Position numbers and translations under genes: made by a program | Notes under the pieces: model-generated | Seen by the model: the letters and a program-made list of their open reading frames with translations, nothing else | Databases searched by the model: none | Told to the model about the DNA's origin: nothing | Shown here: in pieces, positions 10,094 through 19,313 of the stretch | How positions within the stretch are numbered: the stretch's first letter is position 1 | Layout: each line of letters begins with the position of its first letter | NCBI GenBank assembly: GCA_014925825.1 | Contig: JACGCK010000006.1 | Location: 496,001-560,000, forward strand | DNA length: 64,000 nucleotides | Origin: Pholiota molesta | Lineage: Eukaryota; Basidiomycota; Agaricomycetes; Agaricales; Strophariaceae | Reading direction: 5' to 3'

Positions 10094-11876
10094 TCAGCGC
10101 GCGTCGTTGTGAAGATTGTCGAGGGGTTGATTGAGTAGCTCGGTGAGCTTGCTAAGCCCCGAGTTGCTGAATTCGAAGTATAACAGATCGTCGTCGATTT
10201 CGATATCATCATCGTCCTCATCGGAACCACGATTTGCGAGGAGCGAAAAGGAATCAGAGCCAACGCTGGCACTGGAAGCCGATTCTTGCGCGCTTGATGC
10301 TCGAGAAGGGCCAGAAACAGGAGTGCCAGGCTCAGCTCCGTCGCCCCTACGAATCTGGGCGAGGTGTTGAAGGGGTGAAATCACGGCATCTAGCGTCTCG
10401 TTGGTGGCGGAAGCGGCAGATGGGGCCTGTTCGGGAGTTACAGGCTCGAAGATTTTGTGGACAACGCGCGTATAGGCGGAGGAGCTGGATGCCGAGATCC
10501 TGCATTCTGTCTTGGCGGAGCGGTGCCCAGCGGGGGGTTTTGGTGGCCAAGGTACGATGGGGATGGAGGAGAATCGGGTGGATTCATCAACGACGATGGG
10601 GTCGCCATTGATCCCTGTATTGCAAAGGCGGCGCAGGTGGCGGCGGTCCTGGGTTGGGGCGAATGGTCCATTCGAACTGGCTGACGAGGAACCGGCGACA
10701 TGAGAGGACGGTCCAGCGAGGCGGGAGGACGGTCCAGCAACACGAGAGGACGGCGCAGCGAGAGCCGCGGAGGATTCTGCGACGCGAGAGGGCGGCGTTG
10801 GTGTACCGTGGGTCGTAGGAGACCTGTGGTGTCGAGGAATGGGAGAAGCCGAGTTGACAAAAATAGGATTTGCTGCTGCACCAGGGGTTACGGGAATGGA
10901 TGGCCTAGCAGGGGCGTGTCTGGGTGGGGTGGATACGGAGGAGGCGAAGGACGGATGGGGACCAGGCATAGCAGGGGTGGGTGGAACGGGGCCAGAGGCG
11001 GCGGTTGAGGTGTCAACGCCAAGGTAGGAGCCCGCCTCCGGCGAAGTAAATCGGGGCCGGTTGGGAGTCGGGCTGCTGGGTGATGATACAAACACGCGGT
11101 GCCTCTTGCGCATTGGGCTGCCAGAATCAGGCTCAGGCTTCTCCCTGATTCTGATAAGATCAGCATTGTACGACCTGCGGTAGGCGGCGACTGCGTCTTC
11201 CCATGTGGCATGAGCCTTCGAAGAACCTTGCCTGACCTGGCAAGCATCCCTCGCCATTTCCCTTGAAAATGAAATTGATTAGCCTATGAGCTTATTTGCT
11301 TTGTTTTCGAAGGCGACTCACCAGTCGTCGAATATACCCACTCTCCAGCCACTTACCACGACGTAGTAGTGCTTGCCCATGCGGGGGGTGTATACCAGGT
11401 CGTCAGGATTGATAGGCGCAATGGAAGAGATGTTGCGCTCGCCGGCTCCGCCGTCTGAATCGCGAGCGGCAGAGGCAAGATCAGGTTCGATAGCCGCTGG
11501 AGACGCAGGTTGGCTTCCCGTGCCTTCAAGGCGAACGCCCATTAAGCCGTACAACTGCGTTGGGAAGGAGCCCAGCCCAGGACGCCGGGCCCTGCCGTGG
11601 GCTGCGATTATAGATTAAGTTATCTGAAACATAGAAGAGAAATGGAGGGCTTACATCCGGTGAAAAGATCGGCGTTGGGCGAAGCATGCCTGTCGAATGG
11701 CAAGGCATCCCGGCCGTCGAGGCTGTGAACATCGACGTTGGGGGTAGCTTGCCTGTCGAACGGCATGTCATCCCGGCCATCGAGGTTTGGGCTCCTGAAA
11801 TCATCGGGAGTGCTGGGATAGAGGTCGCTGGGGGAGTTTCTGCGCGAAACGAAGGGGATTGAGTGAATCGTGCCAT
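10094..11876 (-). CDS. Cargo protein with RNase H1 N-terminal-like (viroplasmin/RHBD) domain
   Basis: Three exons are inferred: 11876-11655, about 11601 to 11326, and from 11262 to 10094. The domain spans the second intron: YYVVVSGWRVGIFDDWE, then a stretch ending in TWEDAVAAYRR. This matches the hybrid-binding fold found at the N-terminus of RNase H1 and in viroplasmin, which grips RNA/DNA hybrids or dsRNA. No RNase H catalytic domain follows. The rest is a long Pro/Ser/Ala-rich disordered tail with an acidic C-terminus (about 10150-10220). It lies head-to-head with the gene at 12253 across 376 bp. The function is unknown; nucleic-acid binding is inferred from the domain. Confidence 0.7.
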
Positions 11877-12252
11877 TTCAATTGGGTGGCGGTAACTGTA
11901 ATTAATGGCGTCTTTTATCTCAAACGGCGGCAGAAAAAATACACACACTTACAGCCCTATTATCCGAATTTAACGGCCTTGTTGCATCGTTGTCTTGCAG
12001 GGCACTGTCTCCAACGGACGGACGAAGGCTTGAATCGAGATATTGACACCAGCTGGTTCGCGCGGATCTGGTTCAAAATGTCCAAAAAGATTGTTAAGAT
12101 GACAACTTGAACATAATTCTAGGACGGACTTACCAATGAAGCTGCATTCTTATATGTGTTCTTCAATTCGAGGGCTGATACATACACGTCGGTGAGTTTA
12201 CATTCGAATTACTGGGCGTCGCAACGATACTTACCGGCTTCAATTGTAGAAC
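11877..12252. promoter_or_regulatory. Divergent intergenic region between two cargo genes
   Basis: This 376-bp gap separates the start codons of the minus-strand hybrid-binding-domain gene and the plus-strand unknown cargo gene. It must contain both promoters. I see no diagnostic motif. Confidence 0.35.
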
Positions 12253-14907
12253 ATGGTCAACCCCGGGGCTTTCCAAGGATCTCGGAAGGATTTTTTGGCA
12301 AGTCAGAAAACCGCCTACAACGCAGGTGTAGTTGGAGGTTACGCGGCGGATGCCCTAGCTCAGATTCAGCGGGTTTTCTTCAAGCGATATCCAATCGACT
12401 TACCCTACGATCAAGAGCCTGATGCTGAGGTGCTTGCCACTATCGACTACGAGGCTCCTGACGTCGAACAAGAGGAGCCTGATGAGGTCCAGATGGGACC
12501 TGAAGAGTACGCTGATGCCATGTCAGCACTGGAGGAGCGACGGAGTACAATTGCGTTTAGGAAGGCGGTACGTCTGAGATCACTGTCTGATCTCGCAACT
12601 CTGAGTCTCAACAACGGCTGACGAGTCAGGTGACTTCTATTTGCACGACAGCAAATCAAGAGGTGGCTTGCTTATCAGCACATGAAAGACCACGACATGG
12701 ACCCCAAAGAGTCTGGAGCCCATAACCCATACCGCGTCTTACTCCACAAGCTCACCGGGAGGACCATCCAATGCCCTCGCCTTCGAACACCTGTCAACGT
12801 TTGGCGTAAAACTCAGCGGGAGGTGATCGAGCGGGAAGCGAAAATCCGAGGGACGCGACTTGGAACAAAGAAGGGGGGTTTTGCGGCGCTAAGGGACAAG
12901 GTCGCGAAAGAGTTGTATGCAGCTTTGGATGACGAGGAAAAGGAAGAGTGGAAGAAACAAGCCCAGGAAGAGCACAAAGCCAGCGTCGCGGCTTGGAAGC
13001 GGAATACGGACGGGAGCTTTTCCACCGATCCAGCAGATCGGCAAAGGTACGTCCTTATATTTGCTGCTGCTTAATTCATGTTCTGACGCTCTCTTAGATG
13101 TGTCTATGGCTTGGTAAACTTCGTGCAGCCAGTTCTCGATCTAATTTGCGAAGCGACGGGATGGAAGGCCACATTTATCGCTGGTGGGCCAGAGCCTGCC
13201 CATGGCGGATGTCTGAATGTTATCAGGTTTGTTCTTCATACCGACTCCCCACTTCTTTATTAACCTTCGTATTGCAGCATCCACTCAGGTAGTACCCTCG
13301 GTGATGTCAAGATGAATTTTGGCCGGCTCGAGCGAGTCCGATATAAAGATACCATCCTCCCAATTTATGGCCAATTTTTACAGAAATGCTACTGTAAGTT
13401 CAATTCAATGTATCCTGGAATATGCCCTAGCTCACTACATTATCATACAGCGCCCGAGGAATGCAGAGAACGTGCTTTATCACCCGCCGATGGGTTCGAA
13501 AGCATGGAGACCATGGATCTCGATGGCGCCGATTTCTATTCGGTAAATACGGAGACCACCGCGGCCTCTGAATCTCACGCTGGCCCAATTGTCAATTCCT
13601 CTGCAACTACAACGGATCACACGTCTACAACCCATACAGATGCGCCCGACGCGGCACCCGGAGCCACAGAACGCCCTCAATCCTTACATGGCGCCTCTCC
13701 ATCTCCATCTCCACCTCCAAGCCCCACGTTCTCACCGCAGGGCCAAGCTACAACGAATTCCACGTCTACAACCCGTACAGATGCGCACAACGCGGCACCC
13801 GGAGCAGCAGAACGCCCTCAATCCTTACATGGCGCCTCTCCATCTCCATCTCCACCTCCAAGCCCCACGTTCTCACCGCAGCGCCATGACTCTCGCAGTT
13901 CCTCTCGCTCTCCTTCCCGAGCGCCTGGCCCTTCACATTTACCACGCCCATCTACACCTTCCTCCACGAGCTCTATTTTGCGCGGCGATTTGCCTCCGTC
14001 TCCCGACGTCTCTTCGCGTATACCTGGATTTGCAGGCAACAACACGGTGTCGCCAACACATGTTCCTACCCCTACCGACGTGTCCAACAGCCTGGGTCAG
14101 AAGAGACAAGCCGACACCGTTCCTAGCAGCACACCCCGTCGCAAACGAACCCGCATTGCCCATAATGTGACCACGACCATTCCCTCCCCAGTCCGTCACT
14201 CGAAGGACCCTGCCTCTGGTGACAAGCCAAACCGCCGTACTCGCGAGACTCGAACCATTCGCCCTGAAGCTTTGCCGCCCGCGCAAATCAATTGTGCTCC
14301 TCCCTCACCTCGAGTAACCCGCAGCACTAACACTGCCCTCAACCCTGTGGAGCCACCGTTGCCTACTGCATCTACACCTACTGCATCCCTTCGGAAGCTC
14401 GAGGCCGCTCGCGATGCACCTGCGTGGTTTTCTAGAGCGCTGGTGATGCTTCAATGTGACGATCCGGATCTTGGACCCTCGTGGAAGAAGCTCATTCACC
14501 AGTGGGCGGCATTTGAGATGAAGGAGGCGTATGGCCGCGACACTGTTGGGAAACTCAAGGCAAAGCGTAGGCCCGCCTTCGTGGGTGATTGGATCCAGCG
14601 AGCGCGCGCACCAAGCTGGCGCCCTGCTGTTTCGGACATAGCCACCATCGAGGAGGGCTTTCGCGCGTGGTGGACTTCCTTGCAACCAGGCTGGCGAGTA
14701 GACGAGGATGGCAGGTTGGATATGGCAGCGGTGGAGGGCGACTGGGAACCGTTGAGGCAGCCAGGCATCAACGGACTTCTCAGCCTCGTAGCTGGGTTGT
14801 TCTTCTGGGGTTCAGCAGCTCGCGACGCTCCGACTGCCGGTGACGCATGGTCGCGCTTTGTCGACGATTGTAGTCTGATGTTCGAAGGACTTTTAGCCAG
14901 TATTTAA
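12253..14907 (+). CDS. Large KDZ cargo protein of unknown function
   Basis: Exons 12253-12567, 12652-13046, 13098-13226, 13278 to about 13393 and about 13451-14907 splice in phase. The N-terminal third is well structured: basic and charged helices with a WKKQAQEEHKASVAAW segment, then a compact domain with CEATGWKATFIAGGPEPAHG, ISIHSG and a Cys-containing end. This pattern is one I recall from many agaricomycete hypothetical proteins, often near mobile elements, but no function is known to me. A long Pro/Ser/Thr-rich region follows, with a 141-bp tandem repeat and a PRRKRTR basic cluster that could be a nuclear signal. A conserved-looking Trp-rich C-terminus (about 14400-14907) ends the protein. 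It finishes 137 bp from the right terminal repeat. Confidence 0.75.
13609..13890 (+). repeat. Two tandem copies of a 141-bp coding repeat
   Basis: A 47-codon unit is present twice in a row with an offset of 141 bp (for example ACGTCTACAA at 13621 and 13762). It encodes a Thr/Ala/Pro-rich segment ending in a Ser-Pro run (SPSPSPPPSPTFSPQ). High identity between copies suggests a recent in-frame duplication in a disordered region. Confidence 0.8.
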
Positions 14908-15044
14908 CCATGTTTGATCCTGTTCACCTGTACCATACATATATCTAGTGATCCTGAATATACCCGACCTCTTCTACAAGCAAAGAACTAACATATGATA
15001 AAAGAAACAAGGGTACCAAGAATGCTGGACTCACAGGTAGCGGG

Positions 15045-15589
15045 GGCTGTGCGACGCGTGGCGCTACGTCATCGGTAACCAAATAAAAATAAACGCGCCG
15101 ATGACGGGCGCTTTATCCGTCGCTAAAATTAGATTTAGCATTATTGATTCCGAGCGTCATCCATAAGCCCCCGCCGAATCCACCCCATCCCGCCCTCCCC
15201 GAAGCGCGGAAACAGGTGCATTAGGTCCGTAGATTATTTATATATACCCCGCCTTTTTTCCCCGCCCCAAATCGTCCCCGTCGCCGCCCTACAGCGAGCG
15301 CGGCCCCCCGAGCATCAAATGCTGCATTGTTTACATGTGTTAGGCTACAGCCCCAAGCACCCGCCCCGCGCCCGCCCCCATCCACAGCGCCCTACACATC
15401 CCGCTACCCCTTTTGGGATACACGGCACATGCACCCCATCACCCGCTCACCCAGCCATCAATTGGTCAGCCACGGCGCACCCGGCACATTCTCTAAATCC
15501 CCTGCCAAATGACCCATGGGTAACTACCAGGCTGGATGTATCACAGCAGATGGGTAACTACCCATTTTGATGCATGAAACTAGCGTCTA
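15045..15589 (-). repeat. Right terminal inverted repeat of the KDZ element (545 bp)
   Basis: Reverse complement of 1295-1840, ending AGCGTCTA. The two arms differ by only a few substitutions and about one indel, and similarity stops sharply at GGCTGTGC (15045). The GGTAGTTACCC motifs are at 15518-15528 and 15552-15562 on the opposite strand. Confidence 0.92.
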
Positions 15590-18500
15590 CAGGTGCGATC
15601 CACGGATGCCGGCAGAATGGAACGCCATGGTATCCGACATGAGATCGAATGATTGGGCTAGGTTCAGACCTTGCGGAGAGTGGTATCGAACACCTGAGGA
15701 TGACGAGATATCCTCAACCCAAGAGTTCACAGGGACATGGTACCCTGATAACGCGGAACGCGAACGATTGCACGCGCAATCGGTAGTCAGGCTGGACACA
15801 CCAGTCGACGAATGGAGCACGTCCATTCAGAAATTGCGTGCTAGATTCGATGGACCCAAACGGAAACAGCCACCATCGGAACAGCCACCGGACAAAAAAC
15901 CGGACAGAAAGGGAAAAGGAAAGGCCACAGACCTTTCCGAGGAAGATTATCCTCAACTACGCCAACAATGGCATGACGAATTCCATGACATGGTACAAGG
16001 AGTAAAGGAGGTTCTACCCCCTTTCAGAGAAGTAAACCATGAAATTCACTTAATCGACGAAACCAAGCGGTATGCATACCACATGCCACGCTGCCCACTA
16101 TCACTACGAGACGAGTTCTACGCGAAACTTAATCGATACGTGGACGCAGGCTGGTGGGAAGCCAAATCGTGCGCACAGGCCGCACCAATCATGTGCATCC
16201 CCAAGAAGGACGGACGCCTTCGTACAGTAGTCGATGCACGACTGCGAAATGACAATACCGTAAAGGACGTTACACCCCTACCGGACCAAGACGTCATACG
16301 CGAAGACGTCGCACGAGGAAAAATAAGATCGAAAATCGATCTAGCTGATGCATACGAACAAGTCAGGGTGCGCCCTGAAGACGTTCATAAAACAGCATTC
16401 GCAACAATCGCTGGAACCTATGTCAGCAACGTCATACAGCAGGGTGACTGCAATGCCCCTGCCACATTTCAGCGCCTAATGACTTCCATATTCAGGGACG
16501 CCATCGGGCGCTTCATGCACGTATATTTAGATGATATATTCATCTTTTCTGACAGCATCGAGGAGCACGAGAAGCACCTCAGATACGTATTCGAGCGTCT
16601 ACGCGCTAGTCAACTGTTCCTAAAATGGAAAAAGTGCGAACTATACGCTGAAAGGATCGATTGCCTTGGCCACATTATCGACGACCAAGGAATACATCCA
16701 GACGCGGACAAGCTATCGCGCATACGCGAATGGCGAGTACCACGGAACTATAACGATATCCAACGATTCGTTGGCTTGGTTAATTATGTAGGAAACTTCC
16801 TACCCAACATATCTGCCTACACTGGGCCCTTGCTTGCGATGACAATGAATGGTGCACCATTCCACTGGAGACCACTCCATCAGCGGTGCTTTGACATGAT
16901 CAAACGAATATGCTGTAAGACGCCGATCATACGACCCATCAACCCAAAATCCGATGAGCCTATATGGCTCATATGTGATGCGTCCAAAACAGGTGTCGGA
17001 GCAATGTATGGGCAAGGCCCATCATGGCAAAAATGTAGACCCGCTGGATTTATGTCCAAAAAGTTTACTAGCGCACAGCAAAACTATGCTGTACATGAGC
17101 TGGAAACCCTGGCCATACTGGAATCACTAATAAAGTGGGAAGACAAACTAGTAGGACATCGCCTACACGTCATCACGGATCATAAAGCCCTTGAATTCTT
17201 CAAGACACAGGTGAACCTATCTCATCGGCAACGCCGATGGACGGACTACATGTCGCGATTCGACTTTGACATCACGTACATAAAAGGGGAATATAACAAG
17301 GCAGCGGACTGCCTGTCTCGATACTACGAGAATGATACTAGCGCTGACATCTACGAACCCCATGAATATGTACGAGCAGACGCGAGGATCGACCCAGAGG
17401 GTGAAGATCTCCCCGTTGAACGGAACCGGGAGATCAAGGAACGCATTGTCGAACTAAGGGCTATGCAGGCCTCTGAGCTACGACGCAGCAGGCGCCTAGA
17501 TGACAAGCGCGAGGATCGCAAACGCGAAGCCGAAGAGATGAAGGAGGCTGATGGCCTCCACAACATCGACCACAACAGCGACGTAGCAACCCATGCGAGC
17601 TCCACCCGGGCAAATATTGAGGACATGAGCCTCGGAGAGGCGCTGTTCAACAGGAATAACACGCCCACGCCAAAGCTACCAAATGATGACGAGTTCATCA
17701 AGAAAATAAAAGCGGCTTATGCCAATGATAAACTATTCTCACTGGTCATGGACCAGCCAGCAGAGCATCCCACTTTCGAAATTAAAGATGGGATAATATG
17801 GTTTACAAACCATAACGAAAACCGCGTAACGTGCATCCCGCGCAATCGCGACCTCATAACGGAGGTCCTCACGCAGGCCCACGAGGTAGTAGGTCACTTC
17901 GGCGACCAGCGGACTGCTGAATATGTTAGGAGGTGGTACTGGTGGCCTCAGATCGTCAAAGACGTGCGAGAGTTCTGCCGAACATGTGAATCATGCCAGA
18001 GGTCTAAGACCTCAACCCGACCACCTGCAGGGAAGCTTCACACCCTGCCAGTACCCACAAAACCATGGGACTCAATAGGAATGGACTTTATTGGTCCATT
18101 CCCCGAATCCAAAGGATTTAATTACCTTTGGGTGATCATATGCCGGATGACAAGTATGGTGCACTTGATACCAGTAAACACCACCACCACAGCGTCAGAA
18201 CTCTCGTGGATATACCTACGAGAAATCGTGAGGCTACATGGACTACCGAGTACGATCGTCAGCGATCGTGACTCGAAATTCACCTCGAGGTGGTGGCGTG
18301 AGCTCCACAAAATACTAGGCACGCGCCTATTAATGTCAACCTCATTCCACCCTCAAACAGATGGACAGACCGAGCGCGCCAATAAAAATATTGGACAGAT
18401 ATTCCGCACTCTGGTCCATGCAAACCAAAAGAACTGGGTTGACAAGGTGGCAATGACCGAGTTTGCAATTAACGCGAGCATATCGGAGACAACAAAGTAT

Positions 18501-19166
18501 GCGCCATTTGAACTGAATGGAGGATACATGCCCTCCATGATCCGCGAAATTCGAAGCAACGAGGGCGCCGCGAAGGGTATCAGATCCTTCGCAGAAGCCG
18601 CACTCGAGCATTTAGCAGAAGCGCACGACGCCATCATTGAAGCGCGCGCGCTACAAACACATCATTCAAACAAACGACGCGGCGAGGAGCTCACCCTCGC
18701 GGTAGGCGACTTGGTATATCTATCGACCAAGAACTTAAAAATTGCTAAGAGCAGAGCTCGTAAGCTCTGCCCAAAGTACATTGGCCCGTACCGCGTGTCG
18801 ACAGCATATCCAAAGACATCAACGTATATGCTGCAGCTCCCGACAGCGCTGCAAAAACGTAGAATTAATCCTACGTTCCACGCGTCCCTACTCAGGCCAT
18901 ACTACCCCTCGGATGATGCACTGTTCCCGAACAGGTCACAACCCGAACCATACGACTTCGGCGCAGCCGACGACCAAGAATGGTTTGTAGATGATATACT
19001 AGGTCATCGGTGGACATCCGAGGGACGCATCGAATACGAAATTCGATGGAGTGCGGGTGATACGACATGGGAACCCCATGCCGCATGCAAGGACTTAGAA
19101 GCCTTGGACCGATACCTAGAATTGCAGGGCGTTAAGCGCCCATCACAGCTATCTAAGCGAGCCTGA
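15567..19166 (+). CDS. Gypsy Pol: reverse transcriptase, RNase H, integrase, chromodomain
   Basis: The open frame of 1199 codons starts inside the KDZ repeat; native pol codons begin near 15597. Using residue numbers from 15567: RT at about 190-400 with YLDD at 320-323; RNase H at about 465-590 with Asp in CDAS (471), Glu in HELET and ITDHKAL. Integrase has an HHCC zinc finger (AHEVVGHF ... CRTCESC) near 770-815, then a DDE core D840-D900-E936, giving the classic 35-residue D-E spacing. A chromodomain (WFVDDILGHR ... WEPHAAC) lies at about 1130-1185 and probably targets insertion to marked chromatin. It is uninterrupted here but lacks its own start because of the KDZ insertion. Confidence 0.93.
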   Translation: MMHETSVYRCDPRMPAEWNAMVSDMRSNDWARFRPCGEWYRTPEDDEISSTQEFTGTWYPDNAERERLHAQSVVRLDTPVDEWSTSIQKLRARFDGPKRKQPPSEQPPDKKPDRKGKGKATDLSEEDYPQLRQQWHDEFHDMVQGVKEVLPPFREVNHEIHLIDETKRYAYHMPRCPLSLRDEFYAKLNRYVDAGWWEAKSCAQAAPIMCIPKKDGRLRTVVDARLRNDNTVKDVTPLPDQDVIREDVARGKIRSKIDLADAYEQVRVRPEDVHKTAFATIAGTYVSNVIQQGDCNAPATFQRLMTSIFRDAIGRFMHVYLDDIFIFSDSIEEHEKHLRYVFERLRASQLFLKWKKCELYAERIDCLGHIIDDQGIHPDADKLSRIREWRVPRNYNDIQRFVGLVNYVGNFLPNISAYTGPLLAMTMNGAPFHWRPLHQRCFDMIKRICCKTPIIRPINPKSDEPIWLICDASKTGVGAMYGQGPSWQKCRPAGFMSKKFTSAQQNYAVHELETLAILESLIKWEDKLVGHRLHVITDHKALEFFKTQVNLSHRQRRWTDYMSRFDFDITYIKGEYNKAADCLSRYYENDTSADIYEPHEYVRADARIDPEGEDLPVERNREIKERIVELRAMQASELRRSRRLDDKREDRKREAEEMKEADGLHNIDHNSDVATHASSTRANIEDMSLGEALFNRNNTPTPKLPNDDEFIKKIKAAYANDKLFSLVMDQPAEHPTFEIKDGIIWFTNHNENRVTCIPRNRDLITEVLTQAHEVVGHFGDQRTAEYVRRWYWWPQIVKDVREFCRTCESCQRSKTSTRPPAGKLHTLPVPTKPWDSIGMDFIGPFPESKGFNYLWVIICRMTSMVHLIPVNTTTTASELSWIYLREIVRLHGLPSTIVSDRDSKFTSRWWRELHKILGTRLLMSTSFHPQTDGQTERANKNIGQIFRTLVHANQKNWVDKVAMTEFAINASISETTKYAPFELNGGYMPSMIREIRSNEGAAKGIRSFAEAALEHLAEAHDAIIEARALQTHHSNKRRGEELTLAVGDLVYLSTKNLKIAKSRARKLCPKYIGPYRVSTAYPKTSTYMLQLPTALQKRRINPTFHASLLRPYYPSDDALFPNRSQPEPYDFGAADDQEWFVDDILGHRWTSEGRIEYEIRWSAGDTTWEPHAACKDLEALDRYLELQGVKRPSQLSKRA
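15596..15603 (+). repeat. Candidate 8-bp target-site duplication of the KDZ element, right copy (CGATCCAC)
   Basis: Same 8-mer as 1282-1289 and in the same codon phase of the pol gene (GAT CCA). It begins six bases after the outer end of the recognisable inverted repeat. Confidence 0.55.
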
Positions 19167-19313
19167 TCCGGCCCGATTCACGATCACGAGACCACATGCG
19201 TGGGAATGTTTTGGGCGGAGCCCAAATTTTTTTTTCGCGTACGAGTCCACATCGTCTGGCCCATTTCCCCTTATCACAAAACTCCCAATCACCCACCATC
19301 ACATTCCAACCCA

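Larger units (their letters stand above)
1290..15595. mobile_element. KDZ-type DNA transposon, about 14.3 kb, with TET/JBP and other cargo
   Basis: The element is bounded by long, nearly identical inverted repeats (1295-1840 and 15045-15589) and lies inside a gypsy pol gene. The intact KDZ transposase (1934-5663, minus) ends 94 bp inside the left repeat. The last cargo gene (12253-14907, plus) ends 137 bp before the right repeat. Between them are a divergent TET/JBP gene and a protein with an RNase H1 N-terminal-like domain. KDZ (Kyakuja-Dileera-Zisupton) transposons are known in basidiomycetes and are reported as linked to TET/JBP genes. The long repeats, short flanking duplication and clean interruption indicate transposition as a unit. 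No tyrosine recombinase is present, so this is not a Starship element. Confidence 0.85.

Noticed and set aside
1290..15595. Considered a Starship-type giant element because of size and cargo
   Set aside because: No DUF3435 tyrosine recombinase; a KDZ transposase and long inverted repeats are present, which Starships do not have.
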